A DNA stretch of 64,000 nt from Maribacter luteus (GTDB taxonomy: Bacteria; Bacteroidota; Bacteroidia; Flavobacteriales; Flavobacteriaceae). Each line of letters starts with the position of its first letter. Within the stretch, counting starts at the first letter, position 1. Both the position numbers and the translations under genes were made by a program. The stretch spans positions 62,001 to 126,000 of the forward strand of contig NZ_WKJH01000021.1 of NCBI RefSeq assembly GCF_009674825.1. Reading direction: 5' to 3'. The notes under the pieces are model-generated. The model did not search any database, was not told where the DNA came from, and saw only the letters and a program-made list of their open reading frames with translations. This document shows positions 35,462 through 45,902 of the stretch, piece after piece.

Positions 35462-36199
35462 ATGAGAATCAGAAAAATCCTTCCTCTAGCGTTTTTTATT
35501 GTTTTTGTTGGATGCAGGTCCCAAGAAACCGATAAACCTGTTTACGAATCGGAGAATTTGAGGGTTGAAAAATTAACGGCACATACTTTCGTACACGTTT
35601 CATATTTGGAAACCCAGGATTACGGAAAAGTACCTTGTAACGGAATGGTCGTTATACATAAGGGCGAAGCCGTTGTTTTTGATACTCCAACAAATATTAT
35701 GGCCTCTGATGAATTGATAAATTGGATAGAGAACCAAGATGGCGTTGAGGTCAAAGCGGTGGTGGCCACCCATTTTCATGATGATTGTTTGGGTGGATTG
35801 GAAGCATTCCACCGTAAAAATATTACTTCTTATGCTACGAAACTTACAAAGGATTTGGCTGAAGATAGAGGTGTTCCCGTACCACAAAACGGATTTGAAT
35901 CCCATTTAGAACTTATGATCGGAGGAAAGAAGGTTATAAGTGAATTTCTGGGGGAAGGCCATACAAGGGATAATATCATTGGTTATCTGGCGAGCGACAA
36001 AGTGATGTTCGGCGGTTGTTTGATAAAGTCCGACGGAGCAGGGAAAGGAAATTTGAATGATGCCAATACAAAGGAATGGTCAAATACCGTGGAAAGATTG
36101 AAAGCAAAATATCCCGATGTTGAAGTTGTTATTCCCGGTCACGGAGATTCAGGGGGGATACAATTGTTAGATTATACCATTGATTTATTTAAGGAATAG
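35462..36199 (+). CDS. Subclass B1 metallo-beta-lactamase, lipoprotein form
   Basis: 245 residues. The N-terminus carries a lipobox FVGC with Cys18, so it is predicted to be membrane-anchored as in NDM-1. All six B1 zinc ligands are visible: HFHDD (His104, His106, Asp108), His167 in GEGHTRDN, Cys186 in FGGCLIKS and His227 in PGHGDSGG. The LIKS lysine that binds the beta-lactam carboxylate is present. Full B1 hydrolysis of penicillins and carbapenems is expected by family, though activity and expression are untested. It lies six bases before the GyrI-like gene. No mobile element is nearby, so it looks like a resident chromosomal gene. Confidence 0.92.
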   Translation: MRIRKILPLAFFIVFVGCRSQETDKPVYESENLRVEKLTAHTFVHVSYLETQDYGKVPCNGMVVIHKGEAVVFDTPTNIMASDELINWIENQDGVEVKAVVATHFHDDCLGGLEAFHRKNITSYATKLTKDLAEDRGVPVPQNGFESHLELMIGGKKVISEFLGEGHTRDNIIGYLASDKVMFGGCLIKSDGAGKGNLNDANTKEWSNTVERLKAKYPDVEVVIPGHGDSGGIQLLDYTIDLFKE

Positions 36200-36205
36200 A
36201 AGTTT

Positions 36206-36682
36206 ATGTTGAAACCAAGAATTACCGAGTTACAAGAGAAAAAGTTGGTGGGCAAACACTTGAAAATGTCCTTGGTGAACAACAGGACAGGAGAACTTTG
36301 GGGTAACTTTATGTCGAACGTTAAAGAAGTTCGAAACATAATTGGGAACGACAAAATTTCGTTGCAGGTGTATCCTAAAAACTATTTTGATAGTTTTGAT
36401 CCTGCACTTGAATTTGAGAAATGGGCGACTGCTGAAGTTGCGGATTTTGACAATGTACCTGGTCAATGGGAAACTTTTGTGTTACAGGGTGGTATGTATG
36501 CCGTATTTGACCATAAAGGTACCTCGGATAACGGAATTTTCGAATACATTTATGCTACATGGTTGCCCAAATCGGACTTCTTTTTGGATGATCGGCCACA
36601 TTTTGAATTGTTGGGCGAAAAATATAGGAACAACCATCCGGATTCCGAAGAGGAAATATGGATTCCAATCCGGCCTAAATAA
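36206..36682 (+). CDS. GyrI-like small-molecule-binding domain protein
   Basis: 158 residues with the pattern of GyrI-like/AraC effector-binding domains: N-terminal KKLVGKHLKMSLVNN, the central YPKNYFDSFDPALEFEKWATAEV, GGMYAVFDHKG and C-terminal HFELLGEKY / EEEIWIPI. This fold binds small hydrophobic ligands, and some members sequester or hydrolyse them. No DNA-binding domain is attached. It is located immediately downstream of the metallo-beta-lactamase gene, six bases apart, so it is likely co-transcribed. A functional link is only inferred. Confidence 0.8.
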   Translation: MLKPRITELQEKKLVGKHLKMSLVNNRTGELWGNFMSNVKEVRNIIGNDKISLQVYPKNYFDSFDPALEFEKWATAEVADFDNVPGQWETFVLQGGMYAVFDHKGTSDNGIFEYIYATWLPKSDFFLDDRPHFELLGEKYRNNHPDSEEEIWIPIRPK

Positions 36683-36781
36683 TAGGCCAAGAGTAGAAAT
36701 AACGATTCAATTAAAGTAAAGAAATCAAAAAAGGACTCGGAAAACGAACCTTTATATAACAAAGAATAAAATTAAATTACA

Positions 36782-37543
36782 ATGGATGTAAATATAGCAG
36801 TTTTGATAGATGGGGATAATATACCGTCGGCCTATGTCAAGGAAATGATGCAGGAGATAGCCAAATACGGTAACCCTACGATCAAACGAATTTATGGTGA
36901 TTGGACCAATCCACGGTTAGGTAAGTGGAAGAACGTTTTGTTGGAAAATGCCATTACGCCCATTCAACAATACGGTTATACTACAGGTAAGAATGCTACC
37001 GATTCGGCCATGATCATTGATGCCATGGATATTTTGTATTCCGGAAAGGTAAATGGTTTCTGTATTGTAAGTAGTGATAGCGATTTTACCCGTTTGGCCA
37101 CCAGGTTGCGGGAAGCGGGTATGCAGGTAATAGGTATGGGGGAAAAGAAAACCCCGAATCCTTTTATCGTGGCATGCGATAGGTTCATTTATATTGAGAT
37201 ATTAAGGGCACAATCCGAGGAAATTTCAGATGCAAACAAAAGTAAGAGTGCTCCCGATAGTTCTGTGGACAAGATTACACCGAAAGATATCCGTTTAATT
37301 GCTTCTACCATTGATGATGTAGCGGATGACGATGGTTGGGCCTTTTTGGGAGATGTGGGAAGTTTGCTTCAAAAACGACATCCTAATTTCGATTCCCGTA
37401 ACTATGGATTCCAAAAGTTGACACCTTTAATGGGTGCAATCAGTAATTTCGAATTGGAGCGTCGTGAGGATTCCCGAGGTCGAAATAAACTGATCTATGT
37501 AAAGGTGAAGGAGAAAAACGGTTCAAAAACCAAGAAAAAGTAA
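36782..37543 (+). CDS. NYN-domain (PIN-like) protein with OST-HTH/LOTUS domain
   Basis: 253 residues. The N-terminal NYN nuclease-like domain (LabA/DUF88) has acidic positions in VLIDGDNIP, ATDSAMIIDAMD and SSDSDFTRLA that normally bind metal for RNA cleavage. The C-terminal OST-HTH/LOTUS module (about 165-240) has the GWAFLGDVGSLLQKRHPNFD pattern and probably binds RNA. This pairing is widespread in bacteria and thought to act in RNA turnover. The basic tail ends in KNGSKTKKK. It stands alone, about 100 bases after the GyrI-like gene. Confidence 0.88.
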   Translation: MDVNIAVLIDGDNIPSAYVKEMMQEIAKYGNPTIKRIYGDWTNPRLGKWKNVLLENAITPIQQYGYTTGKNATDSAMIIDAMDILYSGKVNGFCIVSSDSDFTRLATRLREAGMQVIGMGEKKTPNPFIVACDRFIYIEILRAQSEEISDANKSKSAPDSSVDKITPKDIRLIASTIDDVADDDGWAFLGDVGSLLQKRHPNFDSRNYGFQKLTPLMGAISNFELERREDSRGRNKLIYVKVKEKNGSKTKKK

Positions 37544-37670
37544 AGGATTCCGTTTTGGGTTATGGCATTGGTATACGATGATCGTTTTTTTCCATACCAA
37601 AAAAACGAAGGTGTAATTGATTTCAGATTGCTGATTTTAAAGGAAGTGTGAAAGATCTGCACATTTTACT

Positions 37671-37678
37671 TAAATTTG
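37671..37678 (+). promoter_or_regulatory. -7 element of amidohydrolase gene
   Basis: TAAATTTG is a perfect TAnnTTTG, 38 bases upstream of the start codon. No clear -33 partner is seen. Confidence 0.4.
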
Positions 37679-37716
37679 AAAATAACGCAATCCGATAAAT
37701 TCAAACCAATCAAATT

Positions 37717-39342
37717 ATGTCTATGAAATATCTATTACCCTTCTTTTTATCAATGTTTGTGGCCTGCGGCCAAAAAAAGGAAAATGTTGATTTGATCGTA
37801 ATCAACTCAAACACCTATACGGTAGATGCCGATTTTTCCAAAGCAGAGGCATTTGCCATAAACGACGGTAAGTTCGTGGCAGTTGGCACATCGGATGAAA
37901 TCCAAGGAAAATATACTTCGGAAGCTGTTGTTGACGCACAAGGAAAAACCGTTACTCCCGGACTTATAGATGCACATTGCCATTTTTATGGTTTGGGTCG
38001 AAATCAACAAGTGGTCGATTTGATGGGGACCAATAGTTATGAAGAAATTTTGGAAAAGGTAAAGGAGTTTCAAGAACAAAATCCGAAAAACTTTATTTTA
38101 GGTAGAGGATGGGATCAGAATGATTGGGAGGTAAAGGAATTTCCCACTAAAGATAAATTGGATGCCCTCTTTCCTGATACACCGGTAGCATTGACCAGAA
38201 TAGATGGGCATGCGCTTTTGGTCAACCAGAAAGCACTGGATATGGCAGGGATTAAAAAGAGAACAAAGGTTAAAGGGGGTGAAATAGTTAAGAAGGACGG
38301 AAAGTTAACAGGTGTTTTGGTCGATAATCCCATGGATATGGTCTATGCGATAATTCCGCCTATGGATAGGAAAGCACAAATCCAAGCCTTAAAAGATGCC
38401 GAACGCATTTGTTTGGATTATGGACTGACCACAGTGAATGATGCCGGACTTGGCCGTTCTACCATTGAGTTGATCGATAGCCTTCAGCAAACGGGTGACC
38501 TATCTATTCGGGTATATGCAATGGTGAGTGCATCCCCGGGTAATCTGGATTATTATTTAAGTCGTGAGCCTATAAAAACAGAGCGATTGAACGTACGTTC
38601 GGTAAAAGTTTATGGGGATGGCGCTTTAGGTTCAAGAGGGGCTGCCATGCGAGAACCTTATTCCGATAAGCCCGGTCATTTTGGGGCTATGGTGACTCCG
38701 GTTGATGCTATTGAGGCTTTGGCCGATAGAATCGCGGCCACTGAATATCAAATGAATACACATGCCATAGGTGATTCTGCCAATGTGGTGGTATTAAGGG
38801 CGTATAAAAGAGCCTTGGCAGGTAAAAAAGATAGACGTTGGAAAGTGGAACACGCACAGATAATATCACCTGAATATTTTGACTATTTCAAGGAAGGGGT
38901 TATCCCTTCAGTACAACCGACCCATGCAACCAGTGATATGTATTGGGCAGGTGACCGTATCGGGGAAGAACGTGAAAAAGGGGCTTATGCCTATAAGGCG
39001 TTGTTAGAGAAAGCGGGTACGGTGGCTTTAGGAACTGATTTTCCTGTGGAGAAAGTAAGTCCGTTCCTAACTTTCTACGCTGCTGTGGCAAGGAAGGATT
39101 TGGATAACTACCCTGAAGGTGGTTATCAAATGAAAGATGCTTTGACAAGGGAAGAAACATTGAAGGGGATGACCATTTGGGCTGCGTATTCCAATTTTGA
39201 GGAAGATGAAAAGGGCAGTATAGAAGTTGGTAAATTTGCCGATTTTACCCTGTATAGCGATAACCTTATGGAAGTTCCTATTGAGGATGTCCCTAAAATA
39301 GAAGTGGAACAAACTTATATAGCAGGGAAACGAGTTCATTAA
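37717..39342 (+). CDS. Exported amidohydrolase (YtcJ-like), lipoprotein
   Basis: 541 residues. MSMKYLLPFFLSMFVACG contains a lipobox VACG, so it is predicted to be a lipoprotein. The metal-dependent amidohydrolase_3 motifs are VTPGLIDAHCHFYGLG near the N-terminus, ILGRGWDQNDW, KVYGDGALGSRGA, NTHAIGDSAN and ALGTDFPVEKV. This YtcJ-type group is of uncertain substrate. The family hydrolyses amide or related bonds in small molecules. The gene is monocistronic and ends at a strong bidirectional terminator. The second ATG at 37723 is an alternative start. Confidence 0.88.
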   Translation: MSMKYLLPFFLSMFVACGQKKENVDLIVINSNTYTVDADFSKAEAFAINDGKFVAVGTSDEIQGKYTSEAVVDAQGKTVTPGLIDAHCHFYGLGRNQQVVDLMGTNSYEEILEKVKEFQEQNPKNFILGRGWDQNDWEVKEFPTKDKLDALFPDTPVALTRIDGHALLVNQKALDMAGIKKRTKVKGGEIVKKDGKLTGVLVDNPMDMVYAIIPPMDRKAQIQALKDAERICLDYGLTTVNDAGLGRSTIELIDSLQQTGDLSIRVYAMVSASPGNLDYYLSREPIKTERLNVRSVKVYGDGALGSRGAAMREPYSDKPGHFGAMVTPVDAIEALADRIAATEYQMNTHAIGDSANVVVLRAYKRALAGKKDRRWKVEHAQIISPEYFDYFKEGVIPSVQPTHATSDMYWAGDRIGEEREKGAYAYKALLEKAGTVALGTDFPVEKVSPFLTFYAAVARKDLDNYPEGGYQMKDALTREETLKGMTIWAAYSNFEEDEKGSIEVGKFADFTLYSDNLMEVPIEDVPKIEVEQTYIAGKRVH

Positions 39343-39346
39343 AAAC

Positions 39347-39379
39347 AAAAAAACCGAAGCAAATCGCTTCGGTTTTTTT
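39347..39379. terminator. Bidirectional terminator
   Basis: An AAAAAAACCGAAGC / GCTTCGGTTTTTTT stem of 14 bp with a five-base loop lies between convergent genes and serves both strands. Confidence 0.93.
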
Positions 39380-39398
39380 TATTTCGATTCAATGGGTT

Positions 39399-39938
39399 TT
39401 ACATCATAATCGGCAAAGCGACCCTAACGGTTCCCCATCCCATAACCAAATGGGCTCCACCTTCTACCTCCTTAAAGGCTATAGAGAAAGCATCCAAAGA
39501 TTCGCTATCCGAACTAACGGTAGCCATAACCCTAGCAACATCGGCACTTTTATCATAAGAATATGCACCCCATTGGTTCAATTTACTGTTTAGGATAACT
39601 GTCCATTCCCCTTTTCCAGGAATGGTGAACAAAGAATAAGTTCCTGCTTTTACATCGGTACCTCCAACATTGGCATCTTTGTAAAATGTGATTTCAACGG
39701 CTTCATTGGCCCCTGTTCTCCAAACTTCACCGGCTGGGGCAAGTTCAGATACGGATCTGCCTTTCAATTGAGGACGGCTGTAAGTAACACGAACGGATTT
39801 GTCCGCAATTTTATAACTTGATGGGAACGAAGTCATATCCATCGGACTTTTGTCCAAACCACTGAATTTCTGGGCAGAAAGATCGTTCGTGAATACCAAC
39901 GCGAGCATTAATAAAGAAAGTGTTGCTAGTTTTTTCAT
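39399..39938 (-). CDS. DUF2911 exported protein
   Basis: About 179 residues with a signal peptide (KKLATLSLLMLALVFTNDLSA). DUF2911 features are visible: VRVTYSRPQLKGRSV, GEVWRTGANEA, ITFYKDANVGG, GTYSLFTIPGKGEWTVILN and a closing GWGTVRVALPI. It is an exported Bacteroidota-specific family of unknown function. Start ATG 39938 is preferred to 39944, and there is a perfect -7 element 56 bases upstream. Confidence 0.88.
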   Translation of the reverse strand: MKKLATLSLLMLALVFTNDLSAQKFSGLDKSPMDMTSFPSSYKIADKSVRVTYSRPQLKGRSVSELAPAGEVWRTGANEAVEITFYKDANVGGTDVKAGTYSLFTIPGKGEWTVILNSKLNQWGAYSYDKSADVARVMATVSSDSESLDAFSIAFKEVEGGAHLVMGWGTVRVALPIMM

Positions 39939-39993
39939 AATCATAATTTGTCTTTGTTTTTCGACCTGAACTCGTTTCAGGCTTAGTTTTTTC

Positions 39994-40001
39994 CAAAACT
40001 A
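39994..40001 (-). promoter_or_regulatory. -7 element of DUF2911 gene
   Basis: On the minus strand TAGTTTTG is a perfect TAnnTTTG, with a TTG 24 bases further upstream. Two small hairpins are nearby: CCTGAA / TTCAGG at 39965-39981 in the leader, and TAGTTTT / AAAACTA overlapping the element itself. Confidence 0.4.
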
Positions 40002-40212
40002 AATAGTTCTATATTTTTTGGAATACAAAAAGTCGTTAAAATTATCCCAACTTACAAAATGGTCTAATATTTTTGGTTTTATCCAAAAAACATATCAATA
40101 TGTAGTTGTATTAGGGCTTTATATTTTAAAATATAATCATTTAAGGTAATTATGTTTTTTAATTGAAAGTTTAAATTGATATTTGCCTCTAAATTGATAT
40201 AAATATTTAATT

Positions 40213-41883
40213 ATGTGTGGAATTGTTTGTGCCTTTGATGTAAAGGAAAGTACAGAAGTTTTAAGGCCTCAATTATTGGAAATGTCCAAGAAGATCAGGC
40301 ATAGAGGGCCTGATTGGAGTGGTATTTATGCGGATGAAAAAGCCGTTTTGGCCCATGAAAGATTGTCAATTGTTGATCCGGCATCCGGGAAACAACCGTT
40401 GTTCAGTCCTGATAATAAGTTAGTGCTTGCCGCCAATGGCGAAATATATAACCATAGGGAGCTACGTAAGCAGTTCGAAGGTAAATATGATTTTCGAACA
40501 GAATCGGATTGTGAAGTAATTTTGGCATTATACCAAGAAAAAGGTGTTGATTTTATTGATGAGATGAACGGTATATTCGGTTTTGCCATCTATGATTCAG
40601 AGAAAGATGAATATTTCGTAGCCCGTGATCACATGGGTATTATTCCTCTATATATGGGTTGGGATCAGAACGGAACGTTCTATGTGGCTTCTGAACTAAA
40701 AGCTTTGGAAGGGACTTGCACTAAAATAGAATTGTTTCCTCCCGGACATTACTTACATAGTAGTGATGGGGAATTAAAGAAATGGTATACCCGTGATTGG
40801 ATGGAGTATGATGCCGTTAAAGAGAACGAGACCAGTATTCAAGAGATAAAGGAAGCTTTGGAAGCTGCGGTTCATAGACAGTTGATGTCAGATGTACCTT
40901 ATGGTGTTCTGCTTTCAGGTGGTTTGGATTCTTCGGTAACTTCTGCCATAGCGAAAAAATATGCACAGAAACGTATCGAGTCAGATGATACTACCGATGC
41001 CTGGTGGCCTCAATTACATTCCTTTTCCGTTGGTTTGGAGGGTTCACCCGATTTGGCTGCGGCTCAAAAAGTTGCCGATCATATAGGTACGGTGCACCAT
41101 GAAATAAAATTCACGATCCAGGAAGGCCTAGATGCTATCAAAGATGTGGTGTACAACTTGGAGACCTATGATATAACAACGATTAGGGCTTCGACCCCAA
41201 TGTATCTTATGGCAAGGGTAATCAAGTCTATGGGGATAAAAATGGTATTGTCAGGTGAAGGTGCCGATGAGTTGTTCGGTGGTTATCTGTATTTCCATAA
41301 AGCACCGAGTCCAAAAGATTTTCATGAGGAGACGGTTCGTAAGCTGGATAAACTACATATGTACGATTGTCTTAGGGCCAACAAATCTTTGGCGGCATGG
41401 GGCATAGAAGGGCGAGTGCCTTTCTTGGATAAGGAATTTATGGATGTGGCCATGCGTATCAACCCAAAAGATAAGATGATCAACGGGGAACGAATGGAGA
41501 AATGGGTAGTTCGTAAGGCTTTTGAAGATATGTTGCCCGAAAGTGTTGCTTGGAGGCAAAAAGAACAATTCTCAGACGGAGTTGGTTATAGTTGGATCGA
41601 TACTTTGAAAGAAGTCGTGGCAACTGAAGTTACCGATGAACAATTGGCAAATGCTAAATTCAGGTTCCCATTGCAGACGCCGACCACAAAAGAGGAATTC
41701 TATTACCGTTCCATTTTTGAACAACATTTCCCGTCGGATGCAGCTGCACTATGCGTACCCCAAGAGCCTTCAGTGGCCTGTAGTACAAAAATTGCCTTGG
41801 AATGGGATGAAGCCTTTAAGAACATGAACGACCCATCCGGTAGGGCGGTCGCCAATGTGCATGATGACGCATATAAAAAGTAA
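40213..41883 (+). CDS. asnB: Asparagine synthase B (glutamine-hydrolysing)
   Basis: 556 residues. The N-terminal glutaminase class II domain begins with the catalytic cysteine MCGIVCAFDV. The C-terminal synthetase PP-loop is LLSGGLDSSV, and the ATP-site SGEGADELFGGY follows. It converts aspartate plus glutamine and ATP to asparagine, glutamate, AMP and PPi in the cytoplasm. The length is typical for AsnB. It is monocistronic and followed by two consecutive terminators before gyrB. Confidence 0.97.
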   Translation: MCGIVCAFDVKESTEVLRPQLLEMSKKIRHRGPDWSGIYADEKAVLAHERLSIVDPASGKQPLFSPDNKLVLAANGEIYNHRELRKQFEGKYDFRTESDCEVILALYQEKGVDFIDEMNGIFGFAIYDSEKDEYFVARDHMGIIPLYMGWDQNGTFYVASELKALEGTCTKIELFPPGHYLHSSDGELKKWYTRDWMEYDAVKENETSIQEIKEALEAAVHRQLMSDVPYGVLLSGGLDSSVTSAIAKKYAQKRIESDDTTDAWWPQLHSFSVGLEGSPDLAAAQKVADHIGTVHHEIKFTIQEGLDAIKDVVYNLETYDITTIRASTPMYLMARVIKSMGIKMVLSGEGADELFGGYLYFHKAPSPKDFHEETVRKLDKLHMYDCLRANKSLAAWGIEGRVPFLDKEFMDVAMRINPKDKMINGERMEKWVVRKAFEDMLPESVAWRQKEQFSDGVGYSWIDTLKEVVATEVTDEQLANAKFRFPLQTPTTKEEFYYRSIFEQHFPSDAAALCVPQEPSVACSTKIALEWDEAFKNMNDPSGRAVANVHDDAYKK

Positions 41884-41908
41884 TTGAAAAAGATTTACAT
41901 GGACAATA

Positions 41909-41943
41909 ATCGACCTGTCCATATAGGGCAGGTTCGGTTTTTG
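41909..41943 (+). terminator. First terminator after asnB
   Basis: A CCTGTCC / GGGCAGG stem (extended by flanking pairs) is followed by a T-rich stretch. Confidence 0.75.
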
Positions 41944-41960
41944 ATTGGATTAGTTAAAAG

Positions 41961-41992
41961 GAAGTATCATTGATTTGATGCTTCTTTTTTTT
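41961..41992 (+). terminator. Second terminator after asnB
   Basis: A GAAGTATCA / TGATGCTTC stem (one wobble) with a short loop is followed by eight T residues. Confidence 0.8.
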
Positions 41993-42132
41993 GTCCTAAA
42001 ATTGGGAAGGTGAATCCGGGATATTGTTTCTTGCTAAAAAAACAAATTACCAGTGCTATATTTTCCACAATTTTTGTTGATAACTTCATTGTATAACATG
42101 GGTCAAAAGCCCTTATATCATAGGGTATTGGT

Positions 42133-42140
42133 TATATTTG
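42133..42140 (+). promoter_or_regulatory. -7 element of gyrB
   Basis: TATATTTG is a perfect TAnnTTTG about 40 bases before the gyrB start codon. No clear TTG is seen at the normal spacing. Confidence 0.45.
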
Positions 42141-42177
42141 TAAGATTGCTAAAATTATAATGATTACAACAACTTAA

Positions 42178-44121
<1,944 letters not shown>

Positions 44122-44140
44122 GAAACGGTAGTTACACAAC

Positions 44141-44170
44141 AAAAATCCTGACGGTCACGTCAGGATTTTT
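44141..44170 (+). terminator. Terminator of gyrB
   Basis: A 13-bp stem AAAAATCCTGACG / CGTCAGGATTTTT with a four-base loop sits 23 bases upstream of the next start codon. Confidence 0.92.
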
Positions 44171-44193
44171 AGTTTTAGGGAAAATTCAGACAA

Positions 44194-45198
44194 ATGAAAC
44201 GAATATTATCCCTATTAGCAGTGGCATGTGGTTTCCAAGCCATGGCCCAATCCAATATCAATGAGGTGTTGGCGGCAGGTCTCGATGATGCCGAAAGATT
44301 TACAACCGATTATATAGCTCCGGCCTCTGAAGGTTTCATGTATAGCCTTTCCAGTGGTTGGTATAATACCGCAGATGCGAAGCCGCTGGGCGGGTTCGAA
44401 ATATCAATAATCGGGAATATGGCCGGTTTTAAGAACAAGGACGATAAAAAGACCTTTGAAATGAATGTGGCCGATTATGACAATCTGAAATTTGTTGACG
44501 GTAGTACGTCAAAATTGGTATCGACCTCTTTAGGTGATATTGAAAATGTGATGGTCTATGTAGAAGATGAAAATGGATTGTTCAGGGAGGAATTTGAGCT
44601 ACCGACCGGTTTAGCTTCAGAAAATATCAATTTTGTGCCATCGGGTTTTGTGCAAGCAAGTGTAGGTCTCATAAAAGGTACCGAAATCAAGGCAAGGTTC
44701 TTGCCAAAGATCAGTACCGATGATTATGAAATTGGAATGTACGGCGTTGGAATACAGCATGAACTTACAAAACATTTGCCGGCAGATAAGATTTTGCCTA
44801 TTGCCATATCGGCGGTAATCGGTTATACCCATTTAGATGGGTCATATGACTTTACGAATTCAAACATAGTTGCTGGTCAAGACCAAAAATTGGAGGTTGA
44901 TGTGAATACTTGGGTTTTTCAGGCCGTGGTATCCACCAAGCTCCCTATTATTAATTTTTATGGCGGTCTAGGCTATATTACGGGAAAATCTACAACAGAT
45001 GTTCTTGGTACGTATGTTGTGCAGTCCGGACCTTTTCAGCAAACTTATGAAGATCCTTTTTCAATAGATAAAAAAGCCAATGGCGTAACGGCTAATATTG
45101 GAACTAAATTGAAATTGGGATTCTTTAGGCTACACGCCGACTATGCTTTGGCCGAATTCAATACCTTATCTGTAGGTGTCAATTTTGGTTTTAGATAG
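44194..45198 (+). CDS. DUF6588-like exported barrel protein
   Basis: 334 residues with a signal peptide (KRILSLLAVACGFQAMA). The mature part starts NINEVLAAGLDDAERFTTDYIAP and consists of alternating beta strands, ending VGVNFGFR, like Bacteroidota DUF6588/OM-barrel proteins. Function is unknown. The terminator of gyrB lies only 24 bases before its start, so its promoter must overlap that hairpin or read-through occurs. Confidence 0.8.
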   Translation: MKRILSLLAVACGFQAMAQSNINEVLAAGLDDAERFTTDYIAPASEGFMYSLSSGWYNTADAKPLGGFEISIIGNMAGFKNKDDKKTFEMNVADYDNLKFVDGSTSKLVSTSLGDIENVMVYVEDENGLFREEFELPTGLASENINFVPSGFVQASVGLIKGTEIKARFLPKISTDDYEIGMYGVGIQHELTKHLPADKILPIAISAVIGYTHLDGSYDFTNSNIVAGQDQKLEVDVNTWVFQAVVSTKLPIINFYGGLGYITGKSTTDVLGTYVVQSGPFQQTYEDPFSIDKKANGVTANIGTKLKLGFFRLHADYALAEFNTLSVGVNFGFR

Positions 45199-45216
45199 CA
45201 CTTAGTTTAAAAATAG

Positions 45217-45250
45217 AAAAGCCCTGGCAAAAATTTTGCCAGGGCTTTTT
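45217..45250. terminator. Bidirectional terminator
   Basis: A long stem AAAAGCCCTGGCAAAA / TTTTGCCAGGGCTTTT lies between convergent genes. Confidence 0.92.
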
Positions 45251-45273
45251 CATGTTAATCCATATTAGGTTTT

Positions 45274-45651
45274 TTACTCCCTAATGGCAAGTATAGCTCC
45301 TTTACTATCTACTAGTGTAGCTTGCTCTTCAGTGACTGCGTTCATGGTCACCTTGTCATCGGGCTTGTCATCCATTCCAGGATAGGTAATGGTGTATACT
45401 CCGTCTTCCTCTGTCCATCTAAAATCGGTCTTGGCAATGACGGTACCATTTTCCTTGATGTGATAGCGCCCAAGGTAAGCATCGTTGAAAATCCATTCAA
45501 AACGAGTTGATACTTTTCCGGAGTCACCATCTGTCAGGGTAGATGCGCTTGACCAAATTCCAATTACAGGATCATTGTTCTCTTGTATTCTAGAGCAATT
45601 ACTAGCGAGTATAATACTAACGATTGCACAGAATGAAAATAGCTTCTTCAT
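45274..45651 (-). CDS. Small lipoprotein, lipocalin-like
   Basis: 125 residues. The signal ends in a lipobox with SNC (FCAIVSIILASNCS). The mature part resembles small lipocalin-like/META-type barrels of Bacteroidota: PVIGIWSS, FEWIFND, GRYHIKENGTVI and WTEEDGVYTITYPGMDD. Function is unknown. It is a single gene, convergent with the DUF6588-like gene. Confidence 0.75.
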   Translation of the reverse strand: MKKLFSFCAIVSIILASNCSRIQENNDPVIGIWSSASTLTDGDSGKVSTRFEWIFNDAYLGRYHIKENGTVIAKTDFRWTEEDGVYTITYPGMDDKPDDKVTMNAVTEEQATLVDSKGAILAIRE

Positions 45652-45859
45652 TTGTAGGTAATTATAGATTCGGGGTTTATGATTATAGAACGAAAAGGGT
45701 GTGATCGGTATTGCTAAAATTCGATGAATTGCACTAAATTTCGAATATCTTCGTTGAAAGGTAAATTTCTTTAACAGTTGCCCTATTTTGAGTGCACTTT
45801 GTCGGAAATGAATAAAAATATAAACTGATTTTTGTCATATTTTTTTCCCCACGATTCAG

Positions 45860-45867
45860 TACTTTTG
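45860..45867 (+). promoter_or_regulatory. -7 element of mdh
   Basis: TACTTTTG is a perfect TAnnTTTG 35 bases before the mdh start codon. A TTTTTG lies upstream with a spacer of about 25 bases, slightly long. Confidence 0.5.
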
Positions 45868-45902
45868 TACCGTTAAAATTTTCAACATAAAAACAAGATA
45901 AT

